From Venturia oleaginea (Eukaryota; Ascomycota; Dothideomycetes; Venturiales; Venturiaceae), in NCBI GenBank assembly GCA_013176395.1, contig JABMLP010000013.1, positions 124,001 to 188,000 of the forward strand: a DNA stretch of 64,000 bases, in the 5' to 3' direction. Numbering within the stretch: position 1 is the stretch's first letter; each line of letters opens with the position of its first letter. Both the position numbers and the translations under genes were made by a program. Below the pieces are notes generated by a model, which saw only the letters and a list, made by a program, of their open reading frames with translations, was not told the origin of the DNA and ran no database searches. Of the stretch, positions 47,762 through 58,375 are shown piece after piece.

Positions 47762-48753
47762 TCATGACAATGCGATTGCTCCTCGTTTCGACTCGCGTAT
47801 GTGCAGGAAGGCTTGTGTCGCGCAGAAAATGAGGAATCCCTGTGCCTTGTCAGCCGTCATCCAGCCACTTCAGCCTGCCGGAACGGAACTGGTATTGCGA
47901 GATTGTACGTACACCGTAGACAGCCACAGCGGCGAACACGGTCGCGGCAACTGCCGCTCCGTCCTTTGGATCTTCTGTTGATCCCATCATGGTGTGGTTG
48001 TTGGACTGTCAGACGTTCGTTAGCACTCTATGCCTTCAATTTGTGATCCAATCCATCCTCGTGCGATGACTCTCATCTCTTTCGCGTACGCGAATCAAAG
48101 CCCCATTTCCATCTCTTCTATCCGTAGGTGTGATCGGGGTGCAGGTTCCGTCTCGTTCTCTATACTATTTCCACAGATTGCATTGCAACTTCGGTTGCGA
48201 AAACAGGCCTCAGACTCTTGACAACCAGATCTCCATCCTCCCCATCATCACCGTCTCCTCAGATCAATCCCATGACACAGGCTGCGGCATTTTATCGACG
48301 GCCCCTCAACCATCCCACTGTCCACCAAGCCAATCCCGTCTCTTCCACGCCCCTCATCGCCATGATTATATACACCTCTTCCCCCGAGATCCCAACACGC
48401 CTAGCCGGCCCATCCCTTCCCAAGCCTGCCTATCCATATGCCCTTCTCTTCCCCACCGAACCGTCCGTCAATGCTCTCATCAACCCCCTCGAAAAGGAAG
48501 AATCCACATACCTTAAACAGCGCCCCAATAACACTCAAAATAACAATCGCAAAAGCGGAGATGACAATGCTAAAAAGAATCGCATTAGCCATCATCCACA
48601 ATCTCCCTGCCTCTCTCATCCCCTCTCCAAACCCATCTCCCGAGCAAAATGGGGGAGCAGAACAAGATACTTCCTCATCAAGTGAGTTCCAAGGGAAACC
48701 AAAAATCCAACATACCAACTCCAAGCACTCATAGCAGAAACAACAGGCTTCAT
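47762..48753 (-). CDS. V-ATPase V0 subunit f (RNASEK / YPR170W-B family)
   Basis: An 88-aa membrane protein. Subunit f sits in the V0 sector of the vacuolar proton pump. Four small exons on the minus strand: 48716-48753, 48512-48569, 47913-48005 and 47762-47839. The product begins MKPVVSAMSAWSCIVISAFA and continues VILSVIGALFK, close to the yeast protein YPR170W-B as I recall it. It then reads NNHTMMGSTEDPKDG, a second membrane segment, and a basic tail RESKRGAIALS. Intron 1 (146 nt) ends at TTTTTAG after a CTAAT branch point. Intron 2 is very long for this gene at 506 nt, and intron 3 is 73 nt. The phases agree at all joints. A longer single-exon frame through 48401-48724 is misleading and crosses two introns. 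Confidence 0.88.
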
Positions 48754-49662
48754 GGTGCAGGTGGCGAATGTCTTCTCCTCCTCGTCAATAAGTGTAAACG
48801 TCGGCAATCCGATGGGAAATCTCTTTCAATTCTTTCGTGGAGAGGGTATGGAATATCGACGGGGCTGGTGATGGAGGTTCGAGTTGGTTGGTAAAAGCGG
48901 GACTGAGCAGGTTGAGGTCCACGTCGAACTTGGGTTGTTAATGCAGCTTGGAGCTTGGCGATGACGCACGGGCCAGACGTTTACGCCCGGCACCGCCACG
49001 GCCTATTTTGGTTTATCTCGGGCACTTCACGATTGTTTGTTTCTTTTTGTATTCTAGATTTCTAGAGGGGATTAAGACGAGGAGGGATATTGGTTTGTTT
49101 ATTACGTAAAAGTTATTGTCCGGGTTTTGAAAGATTTCATCGAGTTTGGGAAAATCGTGTTCGAGAATTCCATGTCTCGTTACATGCGAAGACCTCGAAA
49201 CGGTTGGAAGCTATTCCTTTTTCCCCGGGGAGACATCTATGTTCACATCCCGACATGAATTGGCCGATAGGGGAGAAGTCATATCAGATACTGACGGTGC
49301 AGTCGGTTTCGATCGCAGAGGCCAAGCATCATCAACGGTTCTTATCAACTTGCTCAATCATTTCATCAGCTCGTACGGTCCCAGTCCGATGGACAGTAAA
49401 GTTCTCGCATCATCGGGAGAAGAATAAGAAACCATTGCATTATCAACATCTGAGCCTTCCAGCGCCATTTGGCTATGATACCTATCCACAGACGCCGGAT
49501 TTGACCATGCTCCCGCTCATCAAATGACATCCCATCCTACGCCATGATAACAATGAAAAAAAATTGCCGTCTTTCCCATATTAATCCCTGAAGTAAATTC
49601 CTGTCTCAGCCCATTATCTTCGAAGAACAAATGGCAATCATGATGTCGAGTGAATATCTCAT
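48754..49662. other. Intergenic, nothing supported
   Basis: About 900 bp between the V-ATPase f promoter and the UBC1 3' end. Frames at 49090-49527 lack motifs. Confidence 0.45.
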
Positions 49663-50403
49663 CTACGGTTCATTGAACAGTCGTGCCGTGACATCACCCA
49701 TATAGGCCTCCTCCAACTCGTAATCTTGGCCGTCCATTCTGTCGATACCAACATACTCGAATGCTCCTATCACTGTTGGAACGTCGAATCCCATAGCTAC
49801 AAACCTATCCACAAGATTCTGGTTGTAGCCATGGTATTGTGCCAGCTTCGCCTTGTTCTCGTTCTCCTTGGCTTCTTGGGCCTTCTTTTTGATCGTCTCA
49901 GCTGTGGCGCCTCCACTACCTTCGCCTCGTTCCTTTTTAGGTGCGCCGGCAAACTTCACTGCCCATTCTCGAGCCTTGTGTTGAAACTCAGCCGGGTTCT
50001 TCAATAGCATGCCGGCTACCTCTGCATCTTGTGGATCTTTCGGCTCCGGCGTGCTGAGGAGTGATTGCAGAGAGATGAGGGCGGACTTGATGGTGAGGAC
50101 GGGTGACCAGGCTGAGGATAGCGTATCGAGGCAGATGGCTCCGGTGACGCTGCTGACATTGGGATGCCATACTCTTGTGTCGAACTTCATGGTTGGTGGA
50201 CGGAAGGGATAGTCACCCGGAATCTTGATGTCGATAACATAGGTGCCGCCTTCGTACGGGGTGTCCGGGGGGCCTTTGAATTTGCCCTTGAGATGTGTCA
50301 AGTCTTCTTCTCGCACTGGCTCAGCAACGATCTGTGAATGTGGATCGTTGTTGATATCGGCCAGCTCTTTGCCGATACGGCGAGTTCGGTTTGACGAGGC
50401 CAT
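49663..50403 (-). CDS. UBC1: Ubiquitin-conjugating enzyme E2 with UBA domain (Ubc1)
   Basis: A 246-aa single-exon E2 that accepts ubiquitin from E1 and extends Lys48 chains in protein turnover. The UBC fold has PPDTPYEGGTYVIDIKIPG, the HPN motif at residues 80-82, and the active-site Cys91 in TGAICLDTL. A charged linker follows, then a C-terminal UBA domain beginning QNLVDRFVAMGFDVPTVIGA. This domain combination identifies Ubc1 (UBE2K in animals). Length is a little above the yeast protein because of a longer linker. It is transcribed away from RPT2, whose start lies 771 bp off, so two proteasome-pathway genes share one upstream region. Confidence 0.96.
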   Translation of the reverse strand: MASSNRTRRIGKELADINNDPHSQIVAEPVREEDLTHLKGKFKGPPDTPYEGGTYVIDIKIPGDYPFRPPTMKFDTRVWHPNVSSVTGAICLDTLSSAWSPVLTIKSALISLQSLLSTPEPKDPQDAEVAGMLLKNPAEFQHKAREWAVKFAGAPKKERGEGSGGATAETIKKKAQEAKENENKAKLAQYHGYNQNLVDRFVAMGFDVPTVIGAFEYVGIDRMDGQDYELEEAYMGDVTARLFNEP

Positions 50404-51174
50404 CGCGAATGATATTGTGGTGATGTGGTTCTATAAATCGATATCAGTAGGTGGAGGCGTGACCCTGCTGGCCCAAGGAACAACGAGGCGATCTTGTGTA
50501 TAGCTTCCTTGTGACTCGAGATCAATGTTGATAAGACCCTGGCAAGTATTCTTTGACAGCGCCAGGAACGCAGCAATATCAAGCTCAAGTTGAGTACGAT
50601 AATCAGGTTACATACCTTCAAGTGAAGGCTAGGCTCCGAGTCGTCTTGTAGGCAGAGCTGTAGCGCGTATGACTCAGTAGGCTGTTGCACCCTCGCTTTC
50701 TTGCAAGGCTTCCGGAGAGAAGGTAATATGCTGAAGATGGTGTTGGAGTGTTCTGGTAGAACGGTTCACAGCGGGTACGGGTGAAGTGAGGAGGACAGTA
50801 CGCGGGGGATTCGAGCACAAGGCTGCTCAATGAGGCTGAACAATGTTAGATGGTGGTAGGAGAGTGTAGAGGAATCCTGTGAATGTCTGAAGACAGCTGG
50901 TATGTCTATCTTCAATACAAAGTTGTTGTCCTCGTGTGTTGGCTGTGCATGAACGGGTGCAGGCTCAGGCTGCTGGTATGCTGCTGAAGTGCACGTCCTT
51001 CTATGAACGACGGCCTCCGCGTCTTCGCCGATTGTCTCAACACATCAACACCACGCCTCCATCACAGCATCACCACCAACCTCGCCTGGCATCAGAAATA
51101 CCTCTCACCCAGTACTTTAAATCCCTTGTCGCATACTACACGCACATAATCAACACCCACGAAGAGCCACCATC
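50404..51174. promoter_or_regulatory. Bidirectional promoter region UBC1-RPT2
   Basis: 771 bp between outward-facing start codons. I found no exact yeast PACE-type GGTGGCAAA site by eye on either strand. Repeated ACCACC/CATCACC-like stretches near 51040-51075 lie in the RPT2 leader. Confidence 0.5.
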
Positions 51175-52825
51175 ATGGTAAGCCTCGCCTCTCGTTCTTG
51201 CTCCAAGGAGTGCAACTGCTTACAGACAATAGGGTGCGAATCAGTCTAACTTGCCGGGAGTTCCAGGTGACGGCAAAGACAAGAAAGACGGAAAGGTAGA
51301 TACAATCCCATCGCAATCACAACGGTGAGCTCGGAGCAATACTAACCCGTGGTCCCAACTTCAGAAAGACAAGCCAAAGTACGAACCTCCTCCACAACCC
51401 ACAACCCGCATCGGTCGCCGAAAGAGAAAGCAAGCTGGCCCAAATGCCGCTGCAAAACTTCCCACTGTCTTCCCATCCGCGAGATGCAAGCTCCGATACC
51501 TAAGAATGCAGCGCATCCACGATCATCTCCTACTGGAAGAGGAATATGTCGAGAATCAGGAACGCATCCGCAAGGCAAAGGCCGCCACGACTGCTCCAGC
51601 AGCCTCAGCTGGCGGCGACTCTGATGCGATGGACCGCAACGCTGATGAGCGATCGCGTGTCGATGACATGAGAGGCAGCCCGATGGGAGTTGGTAATTTG
51701 GAGGAGCTTATCGATGACGACCACGCCATCGTCTCAAGTGCCACTGGACCAGAATACTACGTCTCCATCATGTCGTTCGTCGATAAGGACCTTCTCGAGC
51801 CCGGTGCTAGCATTTTGCTACATCACAAATCCGTCTCGGTTGTCGGTGTTCTCACGGATGATGCCGACCCTTCGGTATCCGTCATGAAATTGGACAAGGC
51901 ACCAACAGAGTCATATGCAGATATTGGAGGGTTAGAGGCGCAGATTCAGGAAGTCCGTGAGGCTGTGGAATTGCCGCTGTTACATCCTGAACTATATGAA
52001 GAGATGGGAATCAAGCCTCCAAAGGGTGTCATTCTCTACGGAGCACCAGGAACTGGAAAGACGCTGCTAGCAAAGGCTGTTGCCAATTCTACATCCGCCA
52101 CATTCCTGCGTATTGTCGGGTCTGAGCTGATTCAGAAGTACTTGGGAGATGGACCTAGACTTGTTCGACAATTGTTCCAGGTTGCAGCCGAGAACGCGCC
52201 ATCCATTGTCTTCATCGATGAGATTGATGCTATCGGAACCAAGCGATACGAATCCACCTCCGGAGGTGAACGTGAGGTCCAGCGTACTATGTTGGAGCTT
52301 CTCAACCAGCTAGACGGTTTTGATGATCGTGGAGATGTCAAGGTCATCATGGCGACGAACAAGATCGATACCCTGGATCCTGCTCTCATCCGTCCTGGTC
52401 GTATTGACCGTAAGATTTTATTCGAGAATCCAGATCGTAAGTCTTGCTTCCATAATCCATACGCTGCCTCGCTTGTCCGCTTCCGGCTAGTGTTGTCAAT
52501 CCTTCGATCGTCTGTTACATACAACCACATAATCAAGAGAACTCGAGTTCTAATCCGCTAACACATTTTTACAGAATCCACCAAGAAGAAGATCTTCACT
52601 CTTCACACCTCGAAGATGTCGCTCAACCATGACGTTGATCTCGATGAGTTCATCAACCAGAAGGATGACCTTTCCGGTGCCGACATCAAGGCCATCTGCT
52701 CCGAGGCCGGTCTCATGGCGTTGAGAGAACGCAGAATGAGAGTTCAAATGGCGGACTTCAGGGCCGCTAGGGAGAGAGTCTTGAAGACGAAGAGTGAGGG
52801 TGAGCCTGAGGGCTTGTACTTGTAA
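51175..52825 (+). CDS. RPT2: 26S proteasome regulatory ATPase Rpt2 (S4)
   Basis: A 462-aa AAA ATPase of the 19S base that opens the 20S gate and unfolds substrates. Exons are 51175-51177, 51233-51295, 51365-52436 and 52575-52825. The first coding exon is the ATG alone; splicing gives [10 protein letters not shown], an N-myristoylation context typical of Rpt2. Then come a basic stretch [11 protein letters not shown], a coiled coil, the OB domain, Walker A GAPGTGKT (about residue 248), Walker [10 protein letters not shown], the sensor [20 protein letters not shown], and the C-terminal LYL, an HbYX-type gate-opening motif. Introns of 55, 69 and 138 nt have donors GTAAGC, GTAGAT and GTAAGT. Every family mark is present. 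Confidence 0.96.
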
Positions 52826-53919
52826 TTTTTTGATGGCCGTAGAAAGGGAGGTGGAGATGAAGTGTTCTGTGTACCAATACAACTCTTAGACATGGGCGAC
52901 GAATCTTGCGAGCTTTAGAAGGGGATTCAGGTGCAGCAAGCAATATACCACTGTGTTGTTTGATCTTCTGACTTGATCGACCCCATCGTGAATTGTTCTC
53001 TTGAATTTCGGCACTATATATATTCATTCACGTCAATAAGCCTTGCGATGCTTTCAGGAAGAATTCCTAGCTAGCCTGGCCTTTGAAAATTTCATGTCCT
53101 TCCTTTCTGGACTTTCTTTTCGAAGGGATCTTGCTATGTACGAATCACCGATCTCGCGGTGGGGAAAGACGAATCAATGGAATTCATTCTCTACGCCCTC
53201 GCCTCCATCTATCTACTTGGGTGGGAATATTCGAGGAAATGATGTGTCTCTTTTCCCTTCCTCTTCTTCTTCTTCTTCTTCTGATAGTTTCATTCCTGAA
53301 CTTGGAGATGGGATTTAAGTTAATGCACGTCGGGAATATTTCTCTCTGGGTGAGAAAGTTTTCCGAGATATTGGGGACTCTGGCGGTTTATATTCCAGGC
53401 AAGTTTGTTGGGGTGGGTCAACGGATGGTTTTTGAGGATATGGGGATGATCAAACCACATCAATTAGAGTTGCTTGGGTGAGGTGAGGGTTTCCTCGTGC
53501 TAGTTGGTTTGAGAGGTCGACGGAGTGAATAAAGAATTCGGGATTGAGGATGGAGAAGTGAGGATTTTGGTGTTGCTTTCTGGCTTGGAAGAAAGATTAT
53601 GTTATACTAGTTTTTGTTTGACTTGGAATCTACTGCAGCATACTTGACTCTAGCCGGGCTCGTTTTGCTGCCTGTCTACCTCCATTTCGATGGGCTGAGT
53701 TGCCTTTGGGAGATGGTGGGTGGTTTCATCATGTATTTTCTCTTCGGGGGCGCTTCAAGTGTGCCAGGACTCCATATACACGCGTGATATGGCTCTCATA
53801 ATGGCCTGGCCGTAGCCTTTGATTCCGTCCCCTCCTGCGCAGAGTGTAACCTTCGATCGCCCTTCAGGGCATGGCGGACTGTCCGCTCTCTTTGAAATTT
53901 GAATCTTTGAGCATGATAT
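52826..53919. other. Intergenic, nothing supported
   Basis: 1.1 kb between the convergent ends of RPT2 and RPC19. Contains a short TTCTTC run near 53262. No gene seen. Confidence 0.5.
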
Positions 53920-54610
53920 CTATGCCTCCATAGCAACAGATCCACGCGCTTTGAAATCTTTCTGGGCGTCCTCGAATTTCTCGATTACGACGTCACATAG
54001 TTCCATTAGATCTGTGAGGCCTTTGTCTAGGACGTCTTGGACGTTGACGTTATCTGTGCCTAATGTTAGCAATGACGCTTCTATCCAAGCGAGATTTGTG
54101 GAATTATGGCTTTGCAGGGTGTGATTGATGTAGGATCGGTTGTAAGAGTTCCAAGGACATAGAGACGAACCGTATGTCTGTATCCGTATATGCATTTTCG
54201 TTTCTGCTGGGTGGGGGATCGAGTAGCCGCAGAATTCTACTGAGGGACTGAAGCAGAACCGCATTAGCTATGGCCTCTAGGAATTGTACGTATAGAAGTT
54301 GATATATGAGGATCGTGGTGGAATATCCATACTTTTTGAGGATGATGTGACGGAGGGCATTGCCAAGGGTGTGGTCTTCGTTCGTGAATTCAAAGGAGGC
54401 AGCGGTCTCGGAACCACCTGGGAGCTAAATCATATCACATTAGTGAACCATTTGGAGGAGAGAGTTCGGTCGTTGAGTCGCAGCTGGGCAGTAGTAACAT
54501 ACAACGCGAATCAAGCCCTTCACAGGCTCGTCCTCTTCCGTAACTTCACTTTCGGGAGAAGGACTTATCACCGCATCATCGCCCATCTCAATATCTTTGG
54601 AATCCGACAT
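53920..54610 (-). CDS. RPC19: RNA polymerase I and III shared subunit AC19 (Rpc19)
   Basis: A 136-aa subunit of RNA polymerases I and III, alpha-like, pairing with AC40. Four exons on the minus strand: 54503-54610, 54333-54424, 54171-54247 and 53920-54053. An acidic N-terminus (MSDSKDIEMGDDA) is followed by the alpha-motif core FEFTNEDHTLGNALRHIIL, then VEFCGYSIPHPAETKMHIRI, and a C-terminal helix GLTDLMELCDVVIEKFEDA. Introns of 78, 85 and 117 nt have donors GTATGT, GTATGG and GTTCGT; phases 0, 2 and 1 all agree across joints. It runs divergently from HIS3 with 176 bp between the start codons. Confidence 0.95.
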
Positions 54611-54786
54611 ATTGAACTGGTGTTAGGTTATGATGTTTGCGCCTCGACATGGCTCTATCCAAAAAAAAGTTCTTAAGCCCCGCTACCGAATCATAACTCC
54701 GAGAACTCACATATCCATCTCCATTCCCCTCCCCAACTTTCCAACAACACCCAATTCCCCTCACTACACCTCAATTCACGCCCAAA
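54611..54786. promoter_or_regulatory. Compact bidirectional promoter RPC19-HIS3
   Basis: Only 176 bp separate the two ATGs. The stretch has an A run (AAAAAAAA near 54660) and a C/A-rich leader before HIS3. No TATA box or Gcn4-type TGACTC site was seen by eye. Confidence 0.6.
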
Positions 54787-55541
54787 ATGCCCGAACGTAA
54801 AAGAACAGCGACAATCAATCGCGATACCAACGAAACAAAAGTAAATCTCATCCTCAACCTCGACGGCGGTCCTCTAGAAGAGGCAAACGGAGAAAAGAAT
54901 GGCGAAGAAGCACACGCAACCCAAGTCTCAAAATCACAAACGATAGATGTAGACTCCGGCGTTGGGTTTCTAGACCACATGCTTCACGCATTAGCGAAGC
55001 ACGCGGGTTGGTCACTGAAGTTGAGGTGTAAAGGGGATTTACACAGTACGATTCTCCCCCTCCCCCAATCGTATCCCTTCTTCGCGATCTCAGAATGATC
55101 ACTGTTCACTATGCTGATCAATTCGTTCTAGTCGACGACCACCACACAGCCGAAGACGTGTGCCTCGCCCTAGGCACCGCCTTCAAAACCTCCCTCGGAT
55201 CCTCCACAGGCCTCGCCCGTTTCGGCTCAGCCTACTGTCCCCTCGATGAAGCCCTCTCCCGCGCCGTAATAGATCTCTCCAACCGTCCCTTCAGCGTTAT
55301 AAATCTCGGTCTAAAAAGAGAAAAAATCGGTGATCTGAGTTGCGAGATGATTCCCCATTGCATGGCTTCCTTTGCGCAGAATGCGGGTGTCACGCTGCAT
55401 GTTGATTGTTTGAGGGGGGAGAATGATCATCATAGGGCCGAGTCTGCTTTTAAGGCGTTGGCGGTTGCTATTAGGATGGCGACGACGAAGATGGCGGGGA
55501 GGGAGGGGGAGGTGATGAGTACGAAGGGGGTTTTGTATTAG
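54787..55541 (+). CDS. HIS3: Imidazoleglycerol-phosphate dehydratase
   Basis: A 222-aa enzyme for the sixth step of histidine synthesis, converting imidazole-glycerol phosphate to imidazole-acetol phosphate with bound manganese. Exons are 54787-55045 and 55132-55541; the 86-nt intron (GTACGA donor, CTAG acceptor) splits the codon before DDHHTAEDV. Signature sequences are [28 protein letters not shown] with the metal-binding HH..E, DLSNRPF, and the second metal motif [12 protein letters not shown]. Length is standard for the fungal single-domain enzyme. The start [17 protein letters not shown] is supported by the divergent spacing to RPC19. Confidence 0.97.
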
Positions 55542-56116
55542 CTGTGTGATAGGCGATGTAATGGTTGGATTTTCAGTCATCTGCGATTGGCGAGATGTAT
55601 GACTGATATGGGATGTGCAATCATGGATGGCATGTATGAACATAAGATGAGCAAAGTCTAGATGTCATGTCTAATATGATGTCGATTTTTGAAAAACTAT
55701 TCATTACGACCTTCTTCGAACAAGGGTGTCCAAGTATATGCCGACTGAAAAGGGTGACGAACAAGACAGTAAGTAATTGCAATAATGAGGCCGCCAATTC
55801 TTGGAGCGGGACCAATAACCAACAGGCCAATCACCGTTCATTCATTAAGCAGCCATCTTATAGGTAGCACGCAGGAAGCAAATCCATTTATTCCACCCAC
55901 CTCATTTTTCAACAGTTGTGCTCTCCTTTGCCAAGTTCCCACCTATACCCTTGACACTGACGGTCATATCACCAGCAGAGCTATGAAGGAGGAATAGGCA
56001 ATTATGGTTAATAAATATATCGTTTAACATGTTATCACAATAAAGATGTAAATGTGCCATAAGCACAGTATTTAAGAGAGATAGGTGTATGCTTTGGCCG
56101 TTCTTTCACAAGTGTA
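55542..56116. other. Intergenic, nothing supported
   Basis: Downstream of HIS3 up to the transposon insertion site. AT-rich after 55990. No gene seen. Confidence 0.5.
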
Positions 56117-56118
56117 TA

Positions 56119-57955
56119 ACGTATTCCACCATCGAGCGGGTCAACCCATCGAGCGGGTCAATTTATGCCAAGACCAGCTGCTCCCTTATCAACACAATAT
56201 GTCTCAACAACAAAACGCGCAATCATCTAACAGAGAAGGCAGAATCCAGCTTGCCCTTTCTGCCTACAACACCCACCAATTCCGAAGCCTCCGGCGCGCT
56301 GCTGAGGCGTTTGATATACCTCCTTCAACATTAACTAGGCGATATAACGGAATTACGTATCGCCTAGATACTCGCAACGCCTGACACAAGCTCACTACGA
56401 CTGAAGAGCAGACAATTGTCCAATAAATCCTCGACCTCGATTCGCGAGGATTCGCGCCCCGGCTGTGTGAGGTAGCAGATATGGCGGATAAACTACTGGG
56501 TGTACGCGGTGGAGAGCCAGTAGGGAAAAACTGGGCTGAGAGGTTCATAACGCGCTCAGATGAGCTCAAGATGTCCTTCAATTGAGCAAAGGATAGGCAG
56601 AGGATACTACAGGAAGATCCAGAGATTATTGGCGCGTGGTTCAAGCTCGTTGCAGACACCAAGGCAAAGTACGGCGTCCACGATGAGGATACGCACAACT
56701 TTGACGAGATTGGCTTCCAGATGGGCGTTATTGGGTCAATGAAGGTCGTTACAGCCTCTGAAAGACGTACAAGGCCTGAACTCATCCAGCCGGGCGATCG
56801 CGAATGGGTTACGGTTATTCAGAGCATCTGCGCAGCTGGGTATGCGACCCCGCCATTCATTATCTACAAAGGACGCGTTCACATCTCTACGTGGTATGAG
56901 GAGGCAGATATATCACGGAATTGGAAGCTCTCAGTCTCTGAGAACGGCTGGACAAACAACGCGCTTGGTCTTGAGTGGTTGAAGCATTTTGACGCGTATA
57001 CAAAGGCGCGGCAGGTGGGGGGGTATAGGCTGCTTATTTTGGACGGCCATGAGAGCCATCTCAGCCAGGATTTCAAGGACTACTGCCTCGAAAACAAGAT
57101 TATAACCCTCTGCATGCCATCGCACTTGCCGCATATACTCCAGCCCCTTGACGTGGTCTGCTTCTCGCCGTTGAAGCGCAAGTACTCCCAACGCGTCCGG
57201 GACTTGGCACGCCGACGCGTGTACCATATCAACAAGGAAGGCTTTCTCCCTGCCTTCAAAGACGCGTTTTTCGACGTGTTTACGAAAGAGAACTGTCAAA
57301 AGGCTTTTGAGGCAGTAGGGCTAGTCCCTATCGACGCGCAGGTGGTGTTGGATCGCCTTGAAGTCCCGCCAGAAACCCATCTCCCAGAAACGCCGTGGCA
57401 GTCCAAGACTCCAAGTAATACTTATGAATTTGGATCCCAATCCAAGCTCGTAAGCGAGTCTTTTACTCGGTCACCAGTTACTGCGCAGGCAGGCTTTTCA
57501 CAGCTTGTTAAGGGCGCTGAATTGATGCTACACCAAAACGCTCTGCTTGTTGCGCGTAACCGCGAGCTTGAAGAGCAATTAGCAGTAACAACGAACCGAA
57601 AATGGCGCAAAAGGAAGTGGATCCAGCAAGGTGGTACTATTGAGTATGGGACTGCAGCAGCGCAGGTAGCTGCAGAGGCGTCTATAGCGCCTCAGGGATC
57701 AAAGAAGGCTCGTGGTAGTGGTGGTCAAGAAACAGTCCGACCAATTCAACGGCGCTGTAGGAACTGCGGCGCAGCTGGGCATAATGCGCGAACTTGTAAA
57801 AAAGATATCAAGATATCTTCTGAATCAGATAGCAGCACGACGGACTTAGAATCTATTGTTGATAGCGATTAAATTGAAGAGTCGTAACATAAGTTGGTCG
57901 TGCCAAGCCTTTTTGACCCGCTCGATGGGTTGACCCGCTCGATGGTGGAATACGT
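56119..57955 (+). mobile_element. pogo/Fot1-type Tc1-mariner DNA transposon, full length
   Basis: 1,837 bp bounded by perfect 43-bp terminal inverted repeats (56119-56161 and 57913-57955) that start ACGTATTCCACC. Each TIR contains the motif CATCGAGCGGGTCAA twice with a 17-bp period, a likely transposase-binding pair. TA is duplicated at 56117-56118 and 57956-57957, as expected of the superfamily. The identical TIRs point to recent insertion, yet the transposase has stops, so this copy cannot supply an intact protein from one frame. Confidence 0.95.
56199..57872 (+). pseudogene. pogo/Fot1 transposase with three premature stops
   Basis: One frame runs from MSQQQNAQSSNREGR to the natural stop at 57872 (557 codons). 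It has an N-terminal psq-type helix-turn-helix (RRAAEAFDIPPSTLTRRY), a DDE domain with its three acidic positions in FDEIGFQMG, LLILDGHESH and LQPLDVVCF, and a C-terminal CCHC zinc knuckle (CRNCGAAGHNARTC). Stops lie at 56382-56384 (TGA), 56424-56426 (TAA) and 56583-56585 (TGA). Each can be reached from a Gln or Arg codon by one C-to-T change, suggesting cytosine-directed mutation such as RIP. From 56586 on, the frame is intact. No intron signals remove the stops cleanly. Confidence 0.92.
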
Positions 57956-57957
57956 TA

Positions 57958-58375
57958 TCACTTTTCAAAGAGCCTTGTCGATTTTTTGATTCCATGGCGC
58001 ACGCGCAGTTGAGATTTGTGAGGGGCGGGTATGTTGAATTGCACTGAAAGTTGCTTATTTTTAGAAGCTGGCCCTGTTTAATTTTTATCCTGAAGTCCGT
58101 TGGTTACTTTTGTTGGGATGTTTGAGGAGTTGGGTGGATGGTGTTGTGATACCGTATTCTCCGTCGGTGTTGATAAATGGAAATCGCCCCAGAGGCAAGT
58201 GATGATTGGATGTCCTCTGCTCTAGCCGTTTTACATGTTAAGAAAAAAGGTGGCGTTTTGTTATCAGCGTAGTGTTTGAGCGCTATAAGTTAAAGGGTAT
58301 GGTGTTTGCCAGGGAATCAAATGCTCATTGCTATATCAATATTTACAGGCGCATAAGCATAAGGTCATCCACATC
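57958..58375. other. Intergenic, nothing supported
   Basis: About 420 bp between the transposon and the NDUFA6 3' end. No gene seen. Confidence 0.5.

Noticed and set aside
48401..48724. A 107-codon minus-strand frame with a membrane segment that looks like a complete small protein
   Set aside because: It reads through two introns of the V-ATPase subunit f gene; the spliced product matches the family from start to stop, whereas this frame does not.
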